A stretch of 64,000 nucleotides of DNA from Xanthocytophaga flava (GTDB lineage Bacteria; Bacteroidota; Bacteroidia; Cytophagales; 172606-1). The position numbers and the translations under genes are program-made. The stretch is from contig JASJOS010000005.1 of NCBI GenBank assembly GCA_030068525.1, forward strand, positions 434,001-498,000. Direction: 5' to 3'. The notes below the pieces were generated by a model. That model made no database searches. It worked only from the letters and a program-made list of their open reading frames with translations, and was not told the DNA's origin. Shown here one piece after another: positions 9,719 through 17,337 of this stretch; position 1 is the stretch's first letter, and each line of letters begins with the position of its first letter.

Positions 9719-9994
9719 TGATCTGTAAATCAGAGAAGAATATAGTGGTGATGTATGTCTATGTATACCTATACAATAAGATGACATAAATAGATTACTA
9801 TACACTTAGTATATTGTATTAACCAGGATACTCAAAAATGCTATTGGTATGGGGAACTGAATTATCTGTTTTTTTCGTTTCACCATTTACCACTTTGGCA
9901 ATCAAATAAAAAAACTATTTTTTAGTATCTGAGTAGGCATTCTCATCACGACTTTAATCAGTAACTAATACGAAGAAATTAATTTATTAACTCA

Positions 9995-10480
9995 ATGACA
10001 TCTCGTTTAGAAGAATTATACCTGGAAGGTGAACAAGCAATCAAAAATGGTGACTTTGTAGAGGCAATACATAAACTGGAAGAAATGCTTTCTGAAGACC
10101 CCCAATCCTGTAGAGCGCATAACTCACTGGGGTGGCTTTATAAAACACAATTAGATGAATATGAGCGAGCAGAGATGCATTATAAAATGTGTTTAAAATA
10201 TGCCCCCAATTATCCTCATGCCTATTGGAATTATGTGTATTTACTTACCGATCTGGAAAGATTTGACGAAGCGTTAGAATTAATGCAAAAGGCACTACAT
10301 GTTTCTTCAGTAGATAAGCCATCCGTACATAATCGCCTGGGAATCATTAATGAGCTCCAAGGTAATTATGACGTAGCTATTTCCTGTTACAAACAAGCTA
10401 TCCGATTGTCTCTCAGCAATGATTTTATTGAGGACTGTAAGAGGAATATAGAACGTTGTGAGTATAAGACAACATTATAA
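9995..10480 (+). CDS. TPR-repeat protein
   Basis: 161 residues made of about four tetratricopeptide repeats (for example EAIHKLEEMLSEDPQSCRAH and YERAEMHYKMCLKYAPNYPHA). There is no signal peptide or membrane segment, so it is probably a cytoplasmic scaffold for protein-protein contacts. Each repeat shows the small-residue/aromatic spacing of the TPR consensus. It has its own intergenic regions on both sides (276 and 352 bases) and looks monocistronic. The partner is unknown. Confidence 0.85.
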   Translation: MTSRLEELYLEGEQAIKNGDFVEAIHKLEEMLSEDPQSCRAHNSLGWLYKTQLDEYERAEMHYKMCLKYAPNYPHAYWNYVYLLTDLERFDEALELMQKALHVSSVDKPSVHNRLGIINELQGNYDVAISCYKQAIRLSLSNDFIEDCKRNIERCEYKTTL

Positions 10481-10832
10481 GAAATAGAGCATCAGATTGC
10501 CTTTATACTATTGCTGGAACAGAAATTTAGATAATATAAAAGGCAACAAAATCAAAAGTTGGAAAAGTTTACAGATATTGGCTACTATAACGAGGTGGTA
10601 TGAAGAGCAATCAGGTCAACTTACTGATAATTAAGTTAAAATAATAGGCAGTGTCAAAACTTTTTATGACTTTTGTTATTGAAATCCAATAAGATTTTTC
10701 ATAAATTTCATTCATAAAATAAATCTGTATTATCAGGCTTTTTCAATAAAACCAATTGGTCTGTATACTATCCTACAGTCTTACATTTTTTGAGATCCCC
10801 TGAAACAGAGTTCTGACATTTTCTCTTATTCA
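10481..10832. other. Intergenic stretch, AT-rich, no gene seen
   Basis: 352 bases between the TPR gene and a small membrane protein gene. A weak stem (TTGCCTTTAT at 10498-10507 with ATAAAAGGCAA at 10536-10546) may end the TPR transcript. The rest is AT-rich, without an open frame of note and without a recognisable RNA gene. Confidence 0.4.
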
Positions 10833-11096
10833 ATGTCGCGGAGGACGGTGATTATGATGCTCAAGTTTTTATTGTTGTTCATTATATGTTTCGTTGCGTT
10901 TACATGGGTGTTATTTCGTGCCTTACGAAGAAGTTATTTTCCACCCCATAACGATGATGATGGCGGTACGCCTGTGGATGCTGTTTTTCCAACCTTTGAT
11001 CCTCCTAGCGGTCACGGACTTGACGACTGGCTGGTAGATAGACCTCCTGTTGACAGAGAAACACATAACAGACCTGTGCCTCAAAGAAAAGTTTAA
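10833..11096 (+). CDS. Small single-pass membrane protein of unknown function
   Basis: 87 residues: a basic start (MSRR), one hydrophobic helix at about 7-27 and an acidic, proline-rich tail (HNDDDGGTPVDAVFPTFDPPSGHGLDDWL) expected to face the periplasm. I do not recognise the family. That it is a real gene is supported by the textbook anchor-plus-tail layout and by a strong terminator six bases after the stop codon. No Shine-Dalgarno sequence is visible. Confidence 0.55.
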   Translation: MSRRTVIMMLKFLLLFIICFVAFTWVLFRALRRSYFPPHNDDDGGTPVDAVFPTFDPPSGHGLDDWLVDRPPVDRETHNRPVPQRKV

Positions 11097-11102
11097 TTGC
11101 CG

Positions 11103-11134
11103 AACCCGATACCCAATCCAGAAGGTATCGGGTT
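11103..11134 (+). terminator. Rho-independent terminator after the small membrane protein gene
   Basis: An 11-bp perfect stem AACCCGATACC/GGTATCGGGTT (11103-11113 with 11124-11134) is followed by TTTT. Confidence 0.9.
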
Positions 11135-11237
11135 TTTTCTTAAAAAAGATATTATTTTTGAATTTTGTTTTTAATAATTCGGTTATTGATAGTTGTAAAA
11201 TATTGATAATCGGAAACATCATAACTTCTTATAAAAA

Positions 11238-12107
11238 ATGAAAATTGTCAAAGTTGGCTTGATCCAAACAACTTGTAGCGCTGATCCTCTTGAGAACATG
11301 CAGAAGACGACAGCACGCATTCGTGAGACTGCCGCACAGGGAGCTCAAATTATATGTTTACAAGAGTTGTTTCGGTCTTTATACTTTTGCGATGTGGAAG
11401 ATTATAACAATTTTCTGTTGGCAGAGGCTATACCTGGCCCTTCAACTCAGGAACTTGGCGAACTGGCAAAAGAATTGAATGTTGTAATCATTGCTTCATT
11501 GTTTGAAAAACGTGCAGAAGGTTTATACCATAATACAGCGGCAGTAATAGATGCAGATGGTACCTATTTAGGTAAATATCGCAAAATGCATATTCCAGAT
11601 GATCCTGGTTATTATGAGAAGTTTTACTTTACTCCAGGTGATCTTGGCTATAAGGTGTTTGATACAAAGTATGCAAAGATTGGTGTATTGGTTTGCTGGG
11701 ATCAGTGGTACCCGGAAGCCGCTCGTATTACCTCTCTGATGGGTGCTGAAATGTTATTTTATCCTACAGCTATTGGCTGGGCAGGCACTCAGGATCAGGC
11801 AACTAATGACGAGCAGTATGGTGCATGGCAGACCATCCAACGTAGCCATGCTGTAGCAAATGGCATACATGTGATTTCTGTGAATAGAACAGGAAGCGAA
11901 GCTGGAATGGAATTCTGGGGAGGTTCGTTTGTAGCTAATCCATTTGGCCGCGTATTGTATCAGGCGCCTCATGATAAAGAAGAAATCCATGTACATGAGA
12001 TCAACTTATCTAAAACAGATTACTATCGTACTCACTGGCCATTTATGCGTGACCGCCGGATTGATTCATACGCCCCTGTAACAAAGCGATATATTGATGC
12101 AGATTAA
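11238..12107 (+). CDS. aguB: N-carbamoylputrescine amidase (AguB-type nitrilase)
   Basis: 289 residues, the family's usual size. The nitrilase catalytic triad is visible: E43 (LQELF), K116 (YRKMHIPDD) and C153 (VCWDQWYPE). The segments YEKFYFTPGD and the C-terminal HWPFMRDRRIDSY are characteristic of N-carbamoylputrescine amidases, which hydrolyse N-carbamoylputrescine to putrescine, CO2 and ammonia. Its usual partner, agmatine deiminase (aguA), is not in this window, so the pathway is presumably completed elsewhere. The gene is monocistronic, with terminators on both sides. Confidence 0.92.
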   Translation: MKIVKVGLIQTTCSADPLENMQKTTARIRETAAQGAQIICLQELFRSLYFCDVEDYNNFLLAEAIPGPSTQELGELAKELNVVIIASLFEKRAEGLYHNTAAVIDADGTYLGKYRKMHIPDDPGYYEKFYFTPGDLGYKVFDTKYAKIGVLVCWDQWYPEAARITSLMGAEMLFYPTAIGWAGTQDQATNDEQYGAWQTIQRSHAVANGIHVISVNRTGSEAGMEFWGGSFVANPFGRVLYQAPHDKEEIHVHEINLSKTDYYRTHWPFMRDRRIDSYAPVTKRYIDAD

Positions 12108-12113
12108 ATTTTG

Positions 12114-12139
12114 TAAACCCCACTGAAGAGTGGGGTTTA
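12114..12139 (+). terminator. Rho-independent terminator after aguB
   Basis: An 11-bp perfect stem TAAACCCCACT/AGTGGGGTTTA with a GAAG loop begins seven bases after the stop codon and is followed by an AT-rich run ending in TTTT. Confidence 0.9.
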
Positions 12140-12251
12140 TATTTTCTATGTAGTAGATTGTGCAAGAGTTGGATAATAAAGATGGGGATTAAGATATACT
12201 ATTTAGTGGCATAGTTATTTATCGTGTTTTCCTAAACAAATATCATAAACT

Positions 12252-12671
12252 ATGCTTTCAGAAAACTCACCTAAATTAGAACATACCTTAAGCCCACTAA
12301 CGGCCTGTACCAATGACTTGCAGGCAAAAGGCTTTACTACTAACTTTAAGGTAGAAGATGATGTGTTGAAAATTGTCGGTTCAGATAAAGCATATCAGCC
12401 TGAACAAATAAAGATTGTAAACTTCTTTCGTTTTGAGGGTACTTCAGATCCAGGGGATATGACTATTCTGTATGCGATTGAAACGGATGATGGAGTAAAG
12501 GGAGCTTTGGTAGATGCTTTTGGAACCTATGCCAATCCGGATATTGATAAGTTTTTGCAGAACGTGCATGGAATTAACAAGAAAAATACCAATACTCAGG
12601 TGACACCTGAAGATCTTGCCAATGATCATTCCCAAGATAACAGTGATCCAAAGGTATTTGAGAACTCTTAA
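12252..12671 (+). CDS. Small conserved protein of the family often mislabelled phosphoribosylpyrophosphate synthetase
   Basis: 139 residues, cytosolic. The core (NDLQAKGFTTNFKV, then FRFEGTSDPGDMTILYAIE and GVKGALVDAFGTYA) matches, as I recall it, a short Bacteroidota family that carries the label phosphoribosylpyrophosphate synthetase in databases. Real PRPP synthetases are about 310 residues with a PRPP-binding loop; neither is present here, so that label should not be used. The true function is unknown. The C-terminal 30 residues are polar and probably disordered. It is convergent with the next gene across a shared terminator. Confidence 0.65.
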   Translation: MLSENSPKLEHTLSPLTACTNDLQAKGFTTNFKVEDDVLKIVGSDKAYQPEQIKIVNFFRFEGTSDPGDMTILYAIETDDGVKGALVDAFGTYANPDIDKFLQNVHGINKKNTNTQVTPEDLANDHSQDNSDPKVFENS

Positions 12672-12712
12672 TGTTATTCAGTTAGAGAAAATTATTACAT
12701 TACTAACTATAT

Positions 12713-12757
12713 AAAAGTAATCCCCAAAGCATAATTCCTGTTTTGGGGATTACTTTT
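12713..12757. terminator. Bidirectional terminator between convergent genes
   Basis: A 16-bp perfect stem (12713-12728 with 12742-12757, core AATCCCCAAA/TTTGGGGATT) has an A-run on the left and a T-run on the right. Its right arm abuts the stop codon of the minus-strand gene that follows. Confidence 0.9.
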
Positions 12758-13570
12758 TTACTGTGAATTCTCGTCTTTCTTTTTTATAACAGGTTTAATG
12801 ATTGGCCTGGCAGGTTTTTTAGGTGTACTTTCCTGTGCAGGTAATGGATTCTCTGTATTTTCAGAAGTGACAGACGATATATTGATTTCCTGATCCTGCG
12901 TTGTTTCTTCTGAAGGTGCCGGAGATTTTTTGATAACAGGCCTAATTACAGGTTTTGCAGGCTTGGGTAGTATGCTTTCAACTTTTTCTGCTTCGGGTGA
13001 TTGAGTGTTTTCTGCAGAACTCTCTGATTCTGATACATCAGATACTGGTTTCTTTAGTACAGGCTTAATAACTGGTCTGACTGGTTTCTGAGAAACTGTC
13101 TCTGATGCCAAAGGCTTTTCTTCTGATACTTCAATGCTTTTATCATCTTTAGTATTGTCATTTGTTTCTGATTCTACCTTCTTTACAACAGGACGCATTA
13201 CTGGTTTGGAAGGTTTCTTAACAGATGTATCTGCCAATTTTTCAAAAACAGTGTCTTCATCAGTAACAGGCTTAGTCACTAGTATTTCTGTTTCAATGAT
13301 TTTATTTTCTGCTGGCTTGGAAACAGCAGGTTTTATTACAGGTTTGGTACCTGATTTCTTCTCAGTGGCAGTATCTGTTTGTATAGTTGACTCCTTTAAA
13401 TGATACTGACGGCGTAAGTCGTTGATTACAAATTTTTTTTGAGTAGTAAAACTTTCCGGGTGCACTTGCTCAAAAATGGTTTTATACTCTTCCCAACGCT
13501 TACTTTCCTGACGTTGAAAGGCTGCAGAATCTATTTTTTTACCAGTAAGATATTCTTCAAATGAAATCAT
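12758..13570 (-). CDS. Low-complexity protein with KPV/RPV/KPV repeats
   Basis: 270 residues. The first 60 (MISFEEYLTGKKIDSAAFQRQ, then EEYKTIFEQVHPESFTTQKKFVINDLRRQYHL) look folded and helical. The rest is disordered and built of acidic spacers alternating with about five basic proline-valine blocks: KPVIKPAVSK, KPVMRPVVKK, RPVIKPVLKK, KPVIRPVIKK and RPIIKPVIKK. There is no signal peptide. A regularly spaced basic/hydrophobic short motif in a disordered chain suggests multivalent binding to a partner, but no partner is known. The coding strand is the minus strand and the start is the ATG at 13570. Confidence 0.7.
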   Translation of the reverse strand: MISFEEYLTGKKIDSAAFQRQESKRWEEYKTIFEQVHPESFTTQKKFVINDLRRQYHLKESTIQTDTATEKKSGTKPVIKPAVSKPAENKIIETEILVTKPVTDEDTVFEKLADTSVKKPSKPVMRPVVKKVESETNDNTKDDKSIEVSEEKPLASETVSQKPVRPVIKPVLKKPVSDVSESESSAENTQSPEAEKVESILPKPAKPVIRPVIKKSPAPSEETTQDQEINISSVTSENTENPLPAQESTPKKPARPIIKPVIKKKDENSQ

Positions 13571-13644
13571 AGGATCTAACTAGAATAAACAATACCTGCA
13601 ATGTACGGAATAGTAAACAATGGTAATAGTACATAAGTGTATTG

Positions 13645-16131
13645 TTAAGGAGTTTCTGGCAATAACAAAGATGTATAATAAGTATCAAATGAGGTGCATT
13701 GAAACATTAGTTCATCATAAAATTCTGGATATTGTCTTTGCAATTGTTCATAATAACGGTTGGTTGTGTAATAGGGATTTTTTACTTCTCTGCCTTTCTT
13801 ATAATCATATATCGTTTCATAAAATTGATTTGTATATAATAGACTATAGAATTTACATCTGCCTGCCATTCGCAAACAAAGCGCCTTCTGGCTTTTATCT
13901 TTTGCAAATCCCTGTGCTTTCAAGTAAAAATTCATAGCGCGTTCACATCCATAGTAATTTGCATTGTCAGGATAAGTACTATAAGGATGTTCCGCATAAG
14001 AATAGTCAGATACTTCATTTCTACTCCACCAATGTCGGGTCATAATCCAGGAGTTACCCCAGTAACTCATATTTAGATAACAATTGGCTGCTAAGAAATA
14101 CCATTTTGCCCGATTAGGCTCTTTCAGATTTTCTGCACGTTCTATAATATGAATCAGACTATCCGTTAATGAGAACTTTGTAAATGAAGAAGTATGTGTT
14201 GAGGAGGAAGAATCAACCTGATAAAAGTTAGTATAAAACGGATTTGCCTTCAAATATGCTTTGTAGGATTCGTTGTCGGATAACCAAAACTCTTTACTAA
14301 CCTTTTTAAAAGCATCACGAGCTTGGTATAGTTTGTCCTCTCGTAAATATTTAATTCCAAGCAGGTCTGTAATACGATCTTTTTCTTTCAGTAAATCTTT
14401 GGCCAGATAGGATTCCAGCTTTGATTTGAGATTCTTATCAAGAAAACTTAGTAGTTTTTCTATGTCAGGAGGAGTCGCTTTCTGATCTAAAAAGAAAAGA
14501 TATGAACTATAAAAGTTCATTCCTTCTGTATTCATACCTGGCGCCCTGGTGTCATATTCATAAGAAATAGAATCTTTCTCACTGAAGAAATTACTCTCAA
14601 ACCGAACAAAATCGAAGATTTTCGAATGGCATAAGCTGGCTCTTACAATATCACCCGCGTCCCAATACCGATTTGTTAATGCCATCATCAATCGGCTGAA
14701 GCTGCCTTTATAATGATACAACTCTGTCTTATTTTTCTCTAGCCATTCTAATTCGGCCAATAATGTTGCATCTGTTTGTTGTGTAGGCTGCTTAGGGTTT
14801 AATTCAGCCATAATTCGTATCAAGTGTGCCTGTGCTTCAATACGTTTGGTAAGGCCCTTTGCTCTCAATGTTTGGTGTAGATAGTTTGAAGATTTGTCAA
14901 ACTGATTATTCATATAGGCCAGATACCCTGCCATAACATTCCATAATGCGGGATTGTGAATCTTCTTTGTAGGAGTATGCTCAATAAATGATAATACCTC
15001 AGCGAGATAGATCATATCTTTTTTATAATTCTTTAAGGTATATTCATTTCTCTCTTTCGGTGTATAATCGTACAGATTTTGATTTCTGTAGTTAACAGCT
15101 GGGTCAAACTCTGTGTATCGGGGAGTTAAGATCCAATCCTCTAACTTGTTTATTTCCCGAATCAACAAAGTCTCCATTACATCAGAGGTAGGATCTATAG
15201 TATAAATACGTTTAATCGCCGATAATGAACGACCAGGATTATGTAGTTCATTCATTACCAGAATGGTTGCCTTCTCGTGATTAGTCTTTGCGTATTTAAG
15301 TGATTCTTGTGTATGTGAACGATTAAAAAACTGCCATGCTACTATCTTTTTATCATGTGCATTGTCAAACACCTGAGATACCAAATAATTTTGATAGGCT
15401 TTGTCCTCGTGCATCTCTGCGTAATGCCACATAGCCCAATAATAAACAATGCTTTGAGATGGATAGGGTTCGATATATTTTTTATATAGTTGCTTACCTA
15501 ACGTATAATCACCCATATAGCGTGCTAATCGTACTAGTTGAAATCCGTATCTGAACTGGAGAAATGGTTGTTTGGTTTGAGAGTAGAATTTTTCTCCTGA
15601 AGAGATCAACTCCTGATATTCTTTTGTATCATTTGTTTTTTGTCGGCTCCAGGGGTCTTCGTTATATATGCTGTTTACCACTTCGCAGTTTTTGGCAAAT
15701 TGTAGGTATTGGAGTGTTTCTTGGTTTTTAGTTCTGATTAAATGTTCAATAAACGGATTACCTGCAAACATCTTTTCTTGAGGTAACGCCATGTTTTCTG
15801 TAAAATCTTCCGGAGTCACATAATTCAGAATATAGTCGACAGCTTGATGGCTGCCTTTAAATTGTGTGTATTTGATCCACTCATCGATATTCCTTCGATT
15901 AGAAATTTCACGGTTTTCCAGGTTTTCATAATCGTACAGGAAGTAGGATGTGAAATAAAAAGGTTCGTAGCGGCGATTGGCTAGTTGTGGGTTAAACAAA
16001 ACAAACCGATACGTTTCTGCTTCCGGGTACCACCCACAAGCAAATGCAATAGATTCAGCAAAGAAGCTTAGTAAAAGGAGTAAAAATACTTTAAATGCAC
16101 TACCCCGAAAATTCTTAACTATAGATACCAT
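13645..16131 (-). CDS. Large exported protein of unknown function, helical repeat type
   Basis: 828 residues. A clear signal peptide (KVFLLLLLSFFAESIAFAC) is followed by CGWYPEAETYRFVLFNPQLANRRYEPFYF, a conserved-looking opening. Most of the chain is helical with TPR-like spacing (for example QFDKSSNYLHQTLRAKG and KLYQARDAFKKVSKEF), ending in a tyrosine-rich segment near the C-terminus. It lies 39 bases behind the 361-residue exported protein on the same strand, so the two are an operon and probably act together. No catalytic motif is visible. I recognise the general Bacteroidota style but not a named family. Confidence 0.7.
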   Translation of the reverse strand: MVSIVKNFRGSAFKVFLLLLLSFFAESIAFACGWYPEAETYRFVLFNPQLANRRYEPFYFTSYFLYDYENLENREISNRRNIDEWIKYTQFKGSHQAVDYILNYVTPEDFTENMALPQEKMFAGNPFIEHLIRTKNQETLQYLQFAKNCEVVNSIYNEDPWSRQKTNDTKEYQELISSGEKFYSQTKQPFLQFRYGFQLVRLARYMGDYTLGKQLYKKYIEPYPSQSIVYYWAMWHYAEMHEDKAYQNYLVSQVFDNAHDKKIVAWQFFNRSHTQESLKYAKTNHEKATILVMNELHNPGRSLSAIKRIYTIDPTSDVMETLLIREINKLEDWILTPRYTEFDPAVNYRNQNLYDYTPKERNEYTLKNYKKDMIYLAEVLSFIEHTPTKKIHNPALWNVMAGYLAYMNNQFDKSSNYLHQTLRAKGLTKRIEAQAHLIRIMAELNPKQPTQQTDATLLAELEWLEKNKTELYHYKGSFSRLMMALTNRYWDAGDIVRASLCHSKIFDFVRFESNFFSEKDSISYEYDTRAPGMNTEGMNFYSSYLFFLDQKATPPDIEKLLSFLDKNLKSKLESYLAKDLLKEKDRITDLLGIKYLREDKLYQARDAFKKVSKEFWLSDNESYKAYLKANPFYTNFYQVDSSSSTHTSSFTKFSLTDSLIHIIERAENLKEPNRAKWYFLAANCYLNMSYWGNSWIMTRHWWSRNEVSDYSYAEHPYSTYPDNANYYGCERAMNFYLKAQGFAKDKSQKALCLRMAGRCKFYSLLYTNQFYETIYDYKKGREVKNPYYTTNRYYEQLQRQYPEFYDELMFQCTSFDTYYTSLLLPETP

Positions 16132-16170
16132 GATCTTACTGATGGGATTATTATCTACCTATTTTACTTC

Positions 16171-17256
16171 TTACCTATTTGAGAAATTGGTATAGATTCT
16201 TTCCAGATCCTGGGTTTTGTACTTCTGAAGCAATTCCTCATCCAAATGAAAGAATGTAACTGTTAGATCGGTCTTTGCTGACAATGGCTTTAAAAACTTT
16301 GTAATCTCTTCTAGCTGAGAGGAAGAAATATCTTCAATCTTAAGTATGTCTCCTTCTCTGAGATAAATATTGTTATACACAGTATCTGTAGTGATAGTAA
16401 ACTGATTGGAAATATTCTTTTTGAGAAATAAACATTGTTCTGCTTTTGAGCTATTTATATTGCGATCAATGTCAACATACTTATTATTTCTAAAGACAAT
16501 ACCCCATGAAAAAATAGGAAGAGCTATATCCAAAGACAAAGGATAGTCTATATGGGTAAGGTATCGTTTAGCTTCCTCTATATCCAAGATAGAATTTTGC
16601 TCTTTTAGTTTATGCAGGTCAGTTAAATTATATACCATCAACATGCCCCTGTCTACTGGTGGAACACCTGCTTTTTCAAAATATTTATATTGATACAAAC
16701 GAATAGTTGCAGAAATGCGATATTTCGGAGCGTTGCGTTTAAACTCCTTTAGAAAAAGAAAGAACTTTTCTTTGGTTGACTGTGTCCAGTCGCAATCAAA
16801 CTGGATTTCCCTGAAAGTTTTAGGATACCGATTGTTAGTATTTTCTGTGATCATTTGATCAAGTTTCCTATAAACCTTACTGGCTAATTCGGGTATATCC
16901 TGCAATTTTACTTTCTCAAACGTGAAATTTGTAATAAAAACAGTAGGCACAATCTCCAGAGATAAAGAATCTGGAATTGCAGGGATAGTATCACACTGCT
17001 TGCACAAAGAATAATATTCTATTCCATTGTATAAGTCTGCTAAAGGAACAGCTCCTTTAACCGGGTTATAACTCACATCAAAAAAACGGACATATAACTT
17101 CCTGACATGAAGCGAATCCATATACTTCTGCTCTTCCTCATTGATATCAAAATGAGTTTGCCAGTAGTAAAATGCTCTGGATATTGTGGTATTTTTGGAT
17201 TTGCAGGTAAATAGTAGTGAGCTTGCTAAAAGCAGCAGAAGTATAGTTCTTTGCAA
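16171..17256 (-). CDS. Exported protein of unknown function, first gene of a two-gene unit
   Basis: 361 residues. The frame opens with TTG at 17256, with an in-frame TAG four codons upstream and no ATG before the signal peptide, so TTG is the likely start. The signal (RTILLLLLASSLLFTCKSKN) ends in a cysteine and may be a non-canonical lipobox (LFTC). The mature part starts RAFYYWQTHFDINEEEQKYMDSL and contains EIQFDCDWTQSTKEKFFLFLKEFKR and SLDIALPIFSW, a pattern of strands and helices reminiscent of a TIM barrel, but no active site can be assigned. It precedes the 828-residue exported protein by 39 bases. Confidence 0.7.
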   Translation of the reverse strand: MQRTILLLLLASSLLFTCKSKNTTISRAFYYWQTHFDINEEEQKYMDSLHVRKLYVRFFDVSYNPVKGAVPLADLYNGIEYYSLCKQCDTIPAIPDSLSLEIVPTVFITNFTFEKVKLQDIPELASKVYRKLDQMITENTNNRYPKTFREIQFDCDWTQSTKEKFFLFLKEFKRNAPKYRISATIRLYQYKYFEKAGVPPVDRGMLMVYNLTDLHKLKEQNSILDIEEAKRYLTHIDYPLSLDIALPIFSWGIVFRNNKYVDIDRNINSSKAEQCLFLKKNISNQFTITTDTVYNNIYLREGDILKIEDISSSQLEEITKFLKPLSAKTDLTVTFFHLDEELLQKYKTQDLERIYTNFSNR

Positions 17257-17337
17257 AAGAATAAGTAGCTAAATGATCCTCGAAATATACTTATTTCTAC
17301 CCTAGATAAGACTATCCGGCCGAGGCTTTCTGAGAGA

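Noticed and set aside
12252..12671. Annotation as phosphoribosylpyrophosphate synthetase
   Set aside because: The protein is 139 residues and lacks the PRPP-binding loop; the label circulating for this family is not supported.
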